Source of the DNA: Gemmatimonadota bacterium | GTDB taxonomy: Bacteria > Latescibacterota > UBA2968 > UBA8231 | Length of the DNA stretch: 27,507 nt | Direction of reading: 5' to 3' | Assembly: GCA_009840005.1 (NCBI GenBank) | Contig: VXOR01000087.1 | Span: 20,739-48,245 of the forward strand | Shown: positions 7,379-14,677 of the stretch, piece by piece | How the letters are laid out: every line of letters starts with the position of its first letter | How positions within the stretch are numbered: position 1 is the first letter of the stretch | Translations under genes and position numbers: made by a program | Notes under the pieces: generated by a model | Database searches by the model: none | The model's input: only the letters and a program-made list of their open reading frames with translations | Told to the model about the DNA's origin: nothing

Positions 7379-8575
7379 TCATCCTTCCTCGCCACACGCC
7401 CTTGCGGCCTTGACCAACCGGTCGCCGGCTAGTCTCGCTCCGGCGATGTTGCGGGACGCGGGCCCCAACTCGAGCTCGGCGAGAGGGCCCGAGACGTGAA
7501 TGCGCGGATGCCAGCGAAGCGCGGAATCCACGATGGGGTAACCGCAGCGCGCGCACGGCAACGAGGCCGAGGCGATCAACGCATCGACCATCGATCCACC
7601 AGGGCGGGTCGATGTGAACCCGGTCGCGAGTAGAACGCGCTCCGCTTCCAGCCCTGAGTGGGTCGCGAGCCGCAGCGCGAGGACATCGCGACGCGCATCG
7701 AACCCTTCAACCTCGCCCTCGTGCCAGAGCAGTTGGCCCCCTGCGATGGACCGGCGCAGCGCGCGCCGGACGTCGGGGGGTACCGAACCTTTGTGGCGCG
7801 CTTCAGCGATCAGGGTCCGCCGACGATCAAAATCCCGTTCGCGGTGGAAGCGCTCCATGCACTTCGGACCGAGCCAGCCTGGATCGCTGTCGAATTGGTG
7901 CTGGCGCAGGGCATGGCGCGAGACGAGATGGACGCGATGCCCTTCCTCCACGAGGCGGAGCGCCACCTGGACCGCCGAGATACCGCCGCCGATGACCACG
8001 ACGGTCTCGCTTGACGACGGCCACCCGTCGAACCCCGGCTCGAAGACATGGTGGACGCGGGCGTGACTGCGCGGCACCCAATCCGGCCACTCGGGCTGTT
8101 CGCTCGCGCCGATGGCCAATACGAGGTGCTGCGCTGCGATCTCGCGCCCGCTTGAGAGCTGAACGCCGACGCCGTCACGGTCGACCGAGCACTTCGCTGC
8201 CCGATCCTGGATGTGGAGGTTGGCGAGCCCGAAGGTCTCCACCACCTGGTCGCAGTGTGCATTGAAGAGGGCCAGGGCGGGCCGGTTGTAGGGCGGGGCG
8301 AACAGCCCGGTCTTTCGGCGCTTGCGTTTCTTGCGTTTGCCCGCGAAGTGTAGGAGCGAGAAGGGGTCGAGGTCCAGGTGATGGACTCCCGATGAGCGTA
8401 GGTGGGTCATCCCCGTCGTGGCGGCGTAGCTGCGCCAGCGTGCGAGCAGCCGGTCGCCCGGGTCCACGATGCGGAGTCGTTCGGGGGCGACACCCGATTC
8501 CCCAAGCAGGCGCGCGGCGATGTGCACGCCGTGAATCCCGCCGCCGATGATCAGCCAATCCAGTGCCACCGACAT
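7379..8575 (-). CDS. FAD/NAD(P)-binding oxidoreductase, Zur-operon type
   Basis: A 398-aa two-dinucleotide-fold flavoprotein. GGGIHGVHIAARLL at residues 9-22 binds FAD and VVIGGGISAVQVALRL near residue 190 binds NAD(P)H; VLLATGFTSTRPGG is the second FAD signature. The layout resembles lysine/ornithine N-hydroxylase-like and FMO-like enzymes, but I cannot name a substrate. A very basic tract (KRKKRKRRK) interrupts the first domain near residue 80, after a His-containing stretch (THLRSSGVHHLDLD). The reading frame extends upstream to 8791, but the family starts at the ATG 8575, one nt after the stop of the 75-aa membrane protein. It is the last gene of the operon under the 10151 Zur box. Probably a zinc-limitation redox enzyme; function unknown. 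Confidence 0.8.
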   Translation of the reverse strand: MSVALDWLIIGGGIHGVHIAARLLGESGVAPERLRIVDPGDRLLARWRSYAATTGMTHLRSSGVHHLDLDPFSLLHFAGKRKKRKRRKTGLFAPPYNRPALALFNAHCDQVVETFGLANLHIQDRAAKCSVDRDGVGVQLSSGREIAAQHLVLAIGASEQPEWPDWVPRSHARVHHVFEPGFDGWPSSSETVVVIGGGISAVQVALRLVEEGHRVHLVSRHALRQHQFDSDPGWLGPKCMERFHRERDFDRRRTLIAEARHKGSVPPDVRRALRRSIAGGQLLWHEGEVEGFDARRDVLALRLATHSGLEAERVLLATGFTSTRPGGSMVDALIASASLPCARCGYPIVDSALRWHPRIHVSGPLAELELGPASRNIAGARLAGDRLVKAARACGEEG

Positions 8576-8576
8576 C

Positions 8577-8804
8577 TCAATCAGCCCTGGCAGTCGCCAC
8601 CGTTGCGATATTGGCCAGCAACCAGGCCGACGCGGCGCATAGCTGCAACCAGTCTCCTCCGGAGCTGATCCCGTAGACGAACATGCTGCCGATCCAGCAC
8701 ACGCTGGCCACCGTCTGGCCGAGCCACTCGGGGCGAAGCACCCGTTCGACCCGGCTTCGCCGCGGTGCCGTGGAGTCGGTACTATTACCACCGCCGGTCA
8801 GCAT
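8577..8804 (-). CDS. Small two-helix membrane protein (75 aa)
   Basis: An ATG at 8804 overlaps the stop of the upstream flavoprotein gene by 7 nt and the stop is one nt before the next flavoprotein start, so it is sandwiched and translationally coupled on both sides. The N-terminal 30 residues are polar and basic (APRRSRVERVLRPEW). Two hydrophobic helices follow (LGQTVASVCWIGSMFVYGI and WLQLCAASAWLLANIATVA), each with a cysteine. I do not recognise a family. It could anchor the two soluble flavoproteins to the membrane or pass electrons to a membrane carrier; both are inference from position. Confidence 0.7.
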   Translation of the reverse strand: MLTGGGNSTDSTAPRRSRVERVLRPEWLGQTVASVCWIGSMFVYGISSGGDWLQLCAASAWLLANIATVATARAD

Positions 8805-9925
8805 GCGCATTCTTGGCCGCAGCAGGACAGGTCGTCCAGGTACATGCCCCACATGCGGTACATCTCCAGATCCTCCGCCGGCAGTCCCAGCGATGTTGCG
8901 ACCGCCTTGGCGACGACGGCGAAGCGCTGTCGGTACTTGTAGATGAAGCAGAAGACGAGGTTGTCGTGCCGAACGGCCGCCCCACAGAGGAAGATCCCCG
9001 GGACGAGCGTCGATTCATCGTGCTCGTTCAGCAGCGGAAAGCCGTCCTCCCGCTGTTCAAACAGGTCTGAGACGAGTGTATGGCTCCCCTCGAATCCGCC
9101 AGCGAGCAGCGGAGGCACAGGCGTGTAGAACTGGTGCCCGTCCCGCGTGACGACCTCGTAGGTGGAGTCCAACTGGACGACCGACTCGACGGGTGAGTCC
9201 GGGATCAGTTCCACATGTTCAGCGAAGGCTGTCCGACGCGTGCGTTCGAGCGAATACGTCGAAAGCGCCACGCTGGGGTCGGAGCTTTGGGACTCCCAAG
9301 GATTCCCCCTGTCGAAAAGCCGCACGTGCTTGCCCCGTTTGGCGAGGTGGTAGGCGACGTCAACGCCGCTCTCGTAGCCGCCGATGACGATGAAGTCGTC
9401 GCCGTCCAACTCGGCGTAGCTGGGGATCGTGGCGGTGTGCCGGCACAGGGCGCTGCCTGCAAACCCGTTCAATCGTGGGTACTGGAAGTCGCCTGCTGCC
9501 CAGATGACGTGGCGGGCCCGCACCGTCCCATCCGCCGTTTCGATCGCGAACTCGTCGCCCTGTCGGGCGATGCTCGTCACGTCGGTGTGTTCCCGGATCG
9601 GCAGTTCGAAGTGCGTCGCCGTCGCCTTCAGGAAGGCCGCGTACTCCCGTCCCGTCGGATGCTCAACCTTCATCGTGTATGCGGCCGAGGTACCGATGGC
9701 GACGGAGTTCAGGTCGAGCATGCCGATGGAGTTCGTAGGAAACGAGGGCGTGATGAAGCGCGTCTCGGCCGGCCACGAGGCGAAGGACGCGCCGACGGTT
9801 TGACGCTCGAGCACGAGGAAGCTCTCGATGCCCGCATGCCCAAGGGCGATCGCGACGCCCACACCGGCCGCGCCGCCACCGACGACGACCGCGTCGTACA
9901 TGTGATCTGTAGTCGAGGCGCTCAT
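8798..9925 (-). CDS. FAD-dependent pyridine-nucleotide oxidoreductase with Cys-rich C-terminus
   Basis: A 375-aa flavoprotein of the FMO/thioredoxin-reductase-like fold: VVVGGGAAGVGVAIALGHAG at residues 13-32 for FAD, VIWAAGDFQYPR as the middle motif, FIVIGGYESGVDVAYHLAKR near residue 200 for NAD(P)H, and GIFLCGAAVRHDNLVFCF as the second FAD signature. No CxxC redox pair of thioredoxin reductase is present in the NAD domain. The protein ends in SCCGQECAC, four cysteines in the last eight residues, a possible metal or thiol site. It overlaps the 39-aa gene by 4 nt (ATGA) upstream and the 75-aa gene downstream. It is expected to be derepressed under zinc limitation. Substrate unknown. Confidence 0.82.
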   Translation of the reverse strand: MSASTTDHMYDAVVVGGGAAGVGVAIALGHAGIESFLVLERQTVGASFASWPAETRFITPSFPTNSIGMLDLNSVAIGTSAAYTMKVEHPTGREYAAFLKATATHFELPIREHTDVTSIARQGDEFAIETADGTVRARHVIWAAGDFQYPRLNGFAGSALCRHTATIPSYAELDGDDFIVIGGYESGVDVAYHLAKRGKHVRLFDRGNPWESQSSDPSVALSTYSLERTRRTAFAEHVELIPDSPVESVVQLDSTYEVVTRDGHQFYTPVPPLLAGGFEGSHTLVSDLFEQREDGFPLLNEHDESTLVPGIFLCGAAVRHDNLVFCFIYKYRQRFAVVAKAVATSLGLPAEDLEMYRMWGMYLDDLSCCGQECAC

Positions 9926-10041
9926 TCGTTCGTTCCTTCGACCATTTCAAGCTCGGGGAAGGGGTTCGGAAGCCCTGCCCAGTCCTGGCTGTCGCGGGAC
10001 GCAAGAGCGTCGTCGCGAGGGGGTATTTCTTCGAGTGTCAT
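9922..10041 (-). CDS. 39-aa acidic peptide leading the flavoprotein operon
   Basis: The frame starts at ATG 10041 and its TGA overlaps the ATG of the next flavoprotein (ATGA at 9922-9925). The product is acidic and Pro-rich (MTLEEIPPRDDALASRDSQD, then WAGLPNPFPELEM), without cysteines or membrane segments. The Shine-Dalgarno is weak. The overlap and its position as first gene after the Zur box (98-nt leader) favour a real gene or a translated leader. I do not recognise it. Confidence 0.55.
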   Translation of the reverse strand: MTLEEIPPRDDALASRDSQDWAGLPNPFPELEMVEGTNE

Positions 10042-10074
10042 TGGGGTTTCCGTCCAGGTGTGGAGCAGCAAGCT

Positions 10075-10191
10075 CCGGTTTGTTTGGTCGCGAGACGCTG
10101 CCGCAAACCGACCGCGAATCAAGCGAGGGCGGCAACTTTTGATCAAGTAATGATAATTCGTTATCATTACTTGATCAAGTCAAATACCGAA
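10075..10191 (-). repeat. Zur promoter region copy B (duplicated from/to 7180-7294)
   Basis: Partner of 7180-7294. Homology covers the transcribed leader, the operator and the distal flank, with the operator at the same distance in both copies (21-22 nt from the conserved leader block). Confidence 0.85.
10139..10178. promoter_or_regulatory. Predicted Zur operator 3 within a 40-bp perfect inverted repeat
   Basis: Core TGATAATTCGTTATCA at 10151-10166. The symmetry is much longer: 18-nt arms TTGATCAAGTAATGATAA (10139-10156) and its complement (10161-10178) around TTCG. The outer TTGATCAA is itself palindromic. It serves the leftward 39-aa/flavoprotein operon and lies 93 bp after the end of zur. 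Confidence 0.9.
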
Positions 10192-10270
10192 TATTCGATA
10201 CCCCTACTTGATCCAGCTCGATCTCCCGCTCGTCGGGTAATTCGTTCAAATCATCCTGTTCGAGCCTGTT

Positions 10271-10651
10271 TCACTTGTCCGCGCTGCAATCGCTGCATTG
10301 TCCGTACAGCGTGATCTCGTGCCCTTCGAGCTCGAAACCCGGCGGTGCTAGCTGCTCGATACCCTCGGCACACCCGTGGATGTCGAAGGCTTCGTCGCAC
10401 TCGCGACAGAGAAAATGGTGATGATGACCCCGGTCGGTCGGCTCGTAGCGCACATCATTGACGCCCAGATCCACGGCCCGCACTTCACCGGCGTCTTGCA
10501 GGCGTCTGAGCTGCCGATAGACCGTTGCAATGCCCAGCGTCGGCACTATGGGGGACGCCAGATCGAGGATTTCTAGAGGGCGAAGTGGGCCGGGGGCGTC
10601 GCGAAGAACCCGCACGATGGCGCTGCGTTGGCTGGTGCGTCTGTTGCTCAT
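10271..10651 (-). CDS. zur: Fur-family zinc uptake regulator
   Basis: A 126-aa Fur-family repressor: winged-helix N-terminus with recognition helix region GIATVYRQLRRLQDAGEV (residues 40-57), a ligand cluster GHHHHFLCREC (75-85), DIHGC, HEITLYG, and structural-zinc CxxC pairs at 82-85 and 119-122. The family includes Fur, Zur, Mur and Nur; context (znuABC operon, Zur-type operators, zinc-linked targets) makes Zur the best call. AGGAGG sits about 8 nt before ATG. It is 52 nt downstream of znuA on the same strand, so it is probably co-transcribed with the transporter and autoregulated via the 13495 box. With zinc bound it should repress all four operator-bearing units. Confidence 0.9.
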   Translation of the reverse strand: MSNRRTSQRSAIVRVLRDAPGPLRPLEILDLASPIVPTLGIATVYRQLRRLQDAGEVRAVDLGVNDVRYEPTDRGHHHHFLCRECDEAFDIHGCAEGIEQLAPPGFELEGHEITLYGQCSDCSADK

Positions 10652-10703
10652 GGGGATGCCTCCTTGGTCTGCCGGATGCCGGATCGGACCTAATTGTGGC
10701 GAA

Positions 10704-11585
10704 TTACGATTTTGGGCTGAGCGCTTGAATCAGCGTTCCCAAATTGTGCTCGAACATCTTCTCGTAGCTGGTCGCCGGGCCGCCGCGTTCCGAGAGCGCG
10801 TCGGAGAACAGCCGGCCACCGATCTGAATTCCGGTTTCGTGCGCGATCTGCTGAATTAGGGATGGGCTGGTGATGTTCTCAACGAACAGTGCGCCGGCGC
10901 CGACGGCCTTCAGGTGATCGATCAGCTCGGCGAGGTCCCGTGCCGACGGCTCGGCATCGGTGTCGATCCCGACCGGGGCCAGAAATGTGAGCCCATAGGC
11001 TGCCTCCAGATACCCAAAGGCGTCGTGGGCGGTCACGACCGTACGCTGGCCGGCGGGCAGTCTTTTGAGTTGGCCGAGCGCGCGGTCGTGTAAGGCCTTT
11101 AGTCTCGCGGTGTAGGCGCGGGCATTGGCCTTGTAGGCTGCCGCGTTTTGCGGATCGGTTTCCGCCATGCCGTCCGCAATATTGGCGACATACTTCATGC
11201 CGTTTGTGAGCGAGTTCCAGGCGTGCGGGTCGATTGCGCCGTCAACCTTCAAAGGCGTTATGCCATCCGTAGCGACAAACACTTTGGCCTGGGTAGCGGA
11301 TGTCTCGATCAGGGTTTGCGACCAGGTCTCGAAGCCCAGACCGTTGACAAAGATCACCTCGGCGTTGGTCACTGCTTTGGCGTCGGCCGCGTTGGGGAGG
11401 TAAACGTGCGCATCCGCGTCCGGGCCGACAATGGTTGTCACCTCGGCTAAATCGCCGGTGACCTGGCGCACCATATCGCCGAGGATGGAGAAGCTGGCGA
11501 CGACCTTGATTCTGTCCTGGGCGGCCGCCGGGATTGAGGTCAACGCCAGGCCCGCTACCAGCAGTGCGCTGAAGAGTCGTTTCAT
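10704..11585 (-). CDS. znuA: Zinc/manganese ABC transporter, periplasmic substrate-binding protein
   Basis: A 293-aa cluster A-I metal-binding protein with a Sec signal peptide (cleavage near AAA-Q, residue 22-23). The four usual metal ligands are recognisable: His60 (DADAHVYLP), His121 (DPHAWNS), His187 (TAHDAFGY) and Asp262 (FSDALS). The long His/Asp-rich loop found in enterobacterial ZnuA is missing, and the sequence around GIDTDAEPSARDL and SDALSERGGPATSY resembles AztC/SitA-type proteins, so zinc is likely but manganese is not excluded by sequence. It follows znuB by 12 nt. The Zur operator and regulator favour zinc. Confidence 0.9.
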   Translation of the reverse strand: MKRLFSALLVAGLALTSIPAAAQDRIKVVASFSILGDMVRQVTGDLAEVTTIVGPDADAHVYLPNAADAKAVTNAEVIFVNGLGFETWSQTLIETSATQAKVFVATDGITPLKVDGAIDPHAWNSLTNGMKYVANIADGMAETDPQNAAAYKANARAYTARLKALHDRALGQLKRLPAGQRTVVTAHDAFGYLEAAYGLTFLAPVGIDTDAEPSARDLAELIDHLKAVGAGALFVENITSPSLIQQIAHETGIQIGGRLFSDALSERGGPATSYEKMFEHNLGTLIQALSPKS

Positions 11586-11597
11586 GGTTTTTTGCTC

Positions 11598-12476
11598 CTA
11601 CATTGAGTTTCTGTTGATGGTCAGAGGTTCGCGGCGGTACGGGTTGAGGCGTGCGCCGACCTGAAATCCTTGCGGTGCGAAGATCAGGCTGAAAAAGAAA
11701 AAGACCGCCGCAACCAGCACGATTGCGGGACCTGAAGGCACGTCCGACAAATAGAACGAAACGATCAGCCCGATCCAGCCGCTCAGCAGCGCGAATATGA
11801 AGGTCACGATCAAATAGACGGTGATTGTCGAGACCCAATAACGCGCCGCCGTCGCCGGCAGGATCATCAGCCCGACCGCCATCAGCGTGCCGAGCGCCTT
11901 GAAGGCGCCCAACAGATTGAGCACGACCAGAAACATGAACCAGTGGGCCACGAGGCCCGGGTGCTTGGACTGGCTCTCATGGAAGACCGGATCGATTGTA
12001 CTGATGATCAGCGGCCTGAGAATCAGCGCGAAGCTCACCAATGTGATTGTGGCCGTCATCCCGATCAGCAGGAGGCTTTCGTCGTCGATGCCGAGGATCG
12101 AACCGAACAGGAAACTCTTCAGCGGCACCGCCGAGCCGGCGGCGGACAGGATGAAGATGCCGAGGGCGAGGGCGGTCAGGTAGAGCGACGCCAGACTCGC
12201 ATCCTCGCGGATGATCGTCATACGGGCGAGCAGGCTGGTCAGCGCGGCGACGGTGATACCGGCGGTCAACCCGCCAACGATCATGGATCCCACCGACAGA
12301 CCGGCAATCACGAAAGCGATGACGATTCCCGGCACAATAGCGTGAGCCATCGCCTCGCCGGCGAGCGACAGGTGCCTGAGCACCAGGAATGCTCCGACCG
12401 GGGCGACGGAGAAACTCAGCACCGTCGTCGCGGTCAGTGCCCGGACCATGAACGCGTAGTCGAACCACTCAAACAT
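11598..12476 (-). CDS. znuB: Zinc/manganese ABC transporter, permease
   Basis: A 292-aa ABC-3 family permease with 7-9 hydrophobic helices. Family motifs include VAPVGAFLVLRHLSLAGEAMAHAIVPG near residues 26-50 and FKALGTLMAVGLMILPAT near 200-220. The ATG at 12476 overlaps the last 8 nt of znuC, so translation is coupled; the frame upstream of it lies inside znuC and is not part of the protein. Together with ZnuC and ZnuA it forms an inner-membrane importer for Zn(II), or an AztB/SitD-type relative. Intact length. Confidence 0.92.
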   Translation of the reverse strand: MFEWFDYAFMVRALTATTVLSFSVAPVGAFLVLRHLSLAGEAMAHAIVPGIVIAFVIAGLSVGSMIVGGLTAGITVAALTSLLARMTIIREDASLASLYLTALALGIFILSAAGSAVPLKSFLFGSILGIDDESLLLIGMTATITLVSFALILRPLIISTIDPVFHESQSKHPGLVAHWFMFLVVLNLLGAFKALGTLMAVGLMILPATAARYWVSTITVYLIVTFIFALLSGWIGLIVSFYLSDVPSGPAIVLVAAVFFFFSLIFAPQGFQVGARLNPYRREPLTINRNSM

Positions 12477-13230
12477 CGTCTGCTTTCGATTGCGAGTACA
12501 TGTCTTCGATCCAGGCGGCCTGACTTTGCGACAGGTACCGGTGAACGACCAGATTGTCGGGCGTAAGCGTTTCTTTCGGGGCACCGAAAAGCGCACGGCC
12601 ATCTCCCAGGAGAAGCGCTGAGCTGCAATGTTGTAGAACGGCGGAAAGGTCGTGCAGAACGAGGATGATGGTGCGTCCTTCCGCGGCCCAGTGATCGATC
12701 AGCGTCAGCAGAGCCGCTTCCGTTGTCTGGTCGACGGCCGTAAACGGCTCATCCAATAGGATCAGCGGCGCATCCTGAACCATGGTCCGGGCAAATAGCG
12801 CCCGTTGCAGCTGACCCGCGGATAGTTTGTGCAAGGGCATATCGGCGATCTCGGCGGTGCCTGTGCGCTCGAGCGCGCACCCGATCCGAGCCCGGCACTC
12901 ACTATCGATGCGGCCGAGAAACCCCAAGTTGGGCCAAGCACCCATTGCCGCCAGGTCGCGGACCCGGATGGGAAAGCGGCTGTCGAACTCGGTCCTCTGG
13001 CCTAGATAAGCAATTGTCGGTGGCCGCCCGATGGGCCAGTTGAGCGTGCCGGCAAGCGGCGGCAAGGTGCCCAACAGTGTTTTGATCAGGGTCGATTTTC
13101 CCGATCCATTGTGACCGATAACAGCAAGCACATCGCCGAGCGCAAGGTTGAACGCGACGTCTTCAGCGACGGTCTCGGTCCCATAGCCGAGCGAGAGTCC
13201 AGTTGCCGAAAGGAGCATTGGATTCGCCAT
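12469..13230 (-). CDS. znuC: Zinc/manganese ABC transporter, ATPase
   Basis: A 253-aa ABC ATPase with all nucleotide-binding elements: Walker A GHNGSGKST (about 39-47), Q-loop YLGQRTEF, signature LSAGQLQRALFAR, Walker B LILLDEP and H-loop LVLHDLS. Energises metal import through ZnuB. It starts 15 nt after the stop of a 45-aa membrane peptide gene that is the first cistron of the operon, and its end overlaps znuB. Expression should be repressed by zinc-loaded Zur at the box 13493-13512. Confidence 0.93.
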   Translation of the reverse strand: MANPMLLSATGLSLGYGTETVAEDVAFNLALGDVLAVIGHNGSGKSTLIKTLLGTLPPLAGTLNWPIGRPPTIAYLGQRTEFDSRFPIRVRDLAAMGAWPNLGFLGRIDSECRARIGCALERTGTAEIADMPLHKLSAGQLQRALFARTMVQDAPLILLDEPFTAVDQTTEAALLTLIDHWAAEGRTIILVLHDLSAVLQHCSSALLLGDGRALFGAPKETLTPDNLVVHRYLSQSQAAWIEDMYSQSKADDV

Positions 13231-13245
13231 CGGCCTCTGTCGGAC

Positions 13246-13383
13246 TCAGATGCCGAGGGTCGCGATGATGATGGCCCAGAGTCCCGCGCAGGCAACGCTG
13301 ACTGCAATCAGATAATGGAGCGTACTAGCAACTGTAAGATCGAATTCCGCCAAGCTGTGAGTCAGTAAGTTTTGCGAGCTCAT
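13246..13383 (-). CDS. 45-aa single-helix membrane peptide, first gene of the znu operon
   Basis: ATG 13383 with a purine-rich GAGAG just upstream; the frame stops at 13246, 15 nt before znuC. The product has a polar N-terminus with two histidines (THSLAEF, TLHYL) and one strong transmembrane helix (YLIAVSVACAGLWAIIIATL) containing a cysteine. It lies between the Zur operator and znuC and on the same strand, so it would be made with the transporter. I do not recognise a family. It could be an auxiliary subunit of the importer, like other small transporter-associated peptides; that is inference. Confidence 0.62.
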   Translation of the reverse strand: MSSQNLLTHSLAEFDLTVASTLHYLIAVSVACAGLWAIIIATLGI

Positions 13384-13492
13384 TATTCTCTCTTTCAGGG
13401 GTATGGCCACTGGGTTCCGCCTTCGGCCTCAGGACACCAAGCTACTGCCCCATAGCAACCCTCTCCCCATCGCTCAACTTGGACTGCCCTCC

Positions 13493-13512
13493 AATGATAT
13501 TCTATTATCATT
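13493..13512. promoter_or_regulatory. Predicted Zur operator 4 (znu operon)
   Basis: AATGATATTCTATTATCATT, a 9-2-9 inverted repeat with one mismatch. It is 110 nt upstream of the 45-aa gene and 263 nt upstream of znuC, and would control znuCBA-zur. Confidence 0.85.
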
Positions 13513-13699
13513 AAGCAGTCAACCCAACTCGGGCGGATAGGAATGTTTCTGTTGCCCTTTAGATCACCATGCGACTCAAAGCCAGCCTGAATTCGCAGCA
13601 CACCAGTACCCAATTTCCTTGTCAATTGAAATTGCCATCCAGATTATGTACTCTATCTTCGACTAGAGTAGCCTTGGCCAATTTTTAGAGAGGTGAGTG

Positions 13700-13915
13700 A
13701 TGAAAGCCTATCGCGTCGAGAAAAAGATCACCGCAAACGGTGAACTGAAGCTGAATGCCCTTCCTTTTCAAGAAGGGGATGAGGTAGAGGTAATTATATT
13801 GTCGCACGAAACCGTCCACCATCTTGGGACGCCGTCACCCCTGCGTGGTAAGGTCATTGAATATCTGGATCCGACGGAGCCAGTAGCTAAAGAGGACTGG
13901 GATCTTCTGAAGTGA
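13700..13915 (+). CDS. Antitoxin of PIN-domain toxin-antitoxin pair
   Basis: A 71-aa protein with a swapped-hairpin-like N-terminus (MKAYRVEKKITANGELKLNA) followed by PFQEGDEVEVIILS, as in AbrB/DUF2281-type antitoxins, and an acidic C-terminus (AKEDWDLLK) that would wrap the toxin. GAGAGG precedes the ATG; a GTG three nt earlier is also in frame. Its stop overlaps the toxin start (GTGA). It should neutralise the toxin and repress its own promoter. The pair sits just outside the znu operon and is less GC-rich than it, consistent with acquired accessory DNA. Confidence 0.78.
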   Translation: MKAYRVEKKITANGELKLNALPFQEGDEVEVIILSHETVHHLGTPSPLRGKVIEYLDPTEPVAKEDWDLLK

Positions 13916-14301
13916 TTATTCTGGATACTCACCTGTGGATTTGGCTGGCCGATGAAAACGAGCAATTGACCAAACGCCACAGGGATATAATTGAGGAAGA
14001 GCGGTCAAGCGGCCTTGGGGTATCTGCAATCTCTTGCTGGGAAGTCGCCAAGTTAGTGGAGTACGAGAGGCTGAAACTGGCCTGCCCTGTCGAGGAATGG
14101 ATGGACAAGGCACTGGCCCTACCCGGGATTCAACATATTGAGTTGACACCGAGGGTTGCCATTGCTTCGACCAAGTTACCCGGTGAATTTCACCGCGACC
14201 CAGCCGATCAAATCATCGTTGCAACCGCCCGCGAGTACGACTGTGAACTACTCACGGTTGACCGAAAAATACTGCAATACGCGCACGTAAAAACACGGTA
14301 G
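13912..14301 (+). CDS. PIN-domain ribonuclease toxin (VapC family)
   Basis: A 129-aa PIN domain, a type II toxin RNase. The acidic Mg-binding residues are visible: Asp5 in ILDTHLWIW, Glu44 in SCWEVAKL, Asp96/Asp99 in FHRDPADQIIVATA, and Asp117 in LLTVDRKI. Full length for the family. GTG start at 13912 overlaps the antitoxin stop by 4 nt. VapC-type toxins cut tRNA or rRNA; the target here cannot be read. Both genes look intact. Confidence 0.87.
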   Translation: MIILDTHLWIWLADENEQLTKRHRDIIEEERSSGLGVSAISCWEVAKLVEYERLKLACPVEEWMDKALALPGIQHIELTPRVAIASTKLPGEFHRDPADQIIVATAREYDCELLTVDRKILQYAHVKTR

Positions 14302-14375
14302 ATTCACCCACATCCCACCTCAATCAAGCCGGGACCACCTCCGGATACGAACCATAGTATCAGGCACCAGCGCCA

Positions 14376-14672
14376 TCATCCACTCTGCCAGTCACCGGGC
14401 GGAAAGTATTGTAGGAAGAGATCGGCGAGTTCACCACCATCGATCAGGCGTACAAGCCGGTTCGGCGCATTCTGGTTGTGTTCTCGTAAAATTTCTCTGG
14501 CTTCCTCGCTACAGCACCCCGTTGTAAGTAACGCTCCGTAGCCAAATGTCCTGCTTTGGGAAGACCTGCCCAGACTATGATAGTGGGCCAGTGTCGTATA
14601 CCTCCGAGAACCGTCCTGGCCTTCCGAGACGCTGTCGAAACTGATCGAGGACGATCTCGTCGTACATGGCAA
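14376..14672 (-). pseudogene. Restriction-endonuclease-like gene, C-terminal fragment
   Basis: The last 55 or so residues look like the end of an Mrr-type nuclease domain: GALLTTGCCSEEAREILREH followed by RLVRLIDGGELADLFLQYFP. The first 40 residues of this frame are meaningless. A different frame over 14575-14667 reads MYDEIVLDQFRQRLGRPGRF and looks genuine, so a frameshift or deletion separates it from the C-terminus and most of the catalytic core is missing. It belongs with the N-terminal piece at 14678-15043. Confidence 0.55.
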
Positions 14673-14677
14673 CCGGC

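Noticed and set aside
9215..10150. 311-aa plus-strand frame opposite the FAD enzyme and running into the Zur operator
   Set aside because: It covers the operator and has no domain signature; the minus-strand flavoprotein explains the region.
11943..12566. Long plus-strand frame opposite znuB/znuC
   Set aside because: Highly polar, repetitive translation opposite clear transporter genes; shadow.
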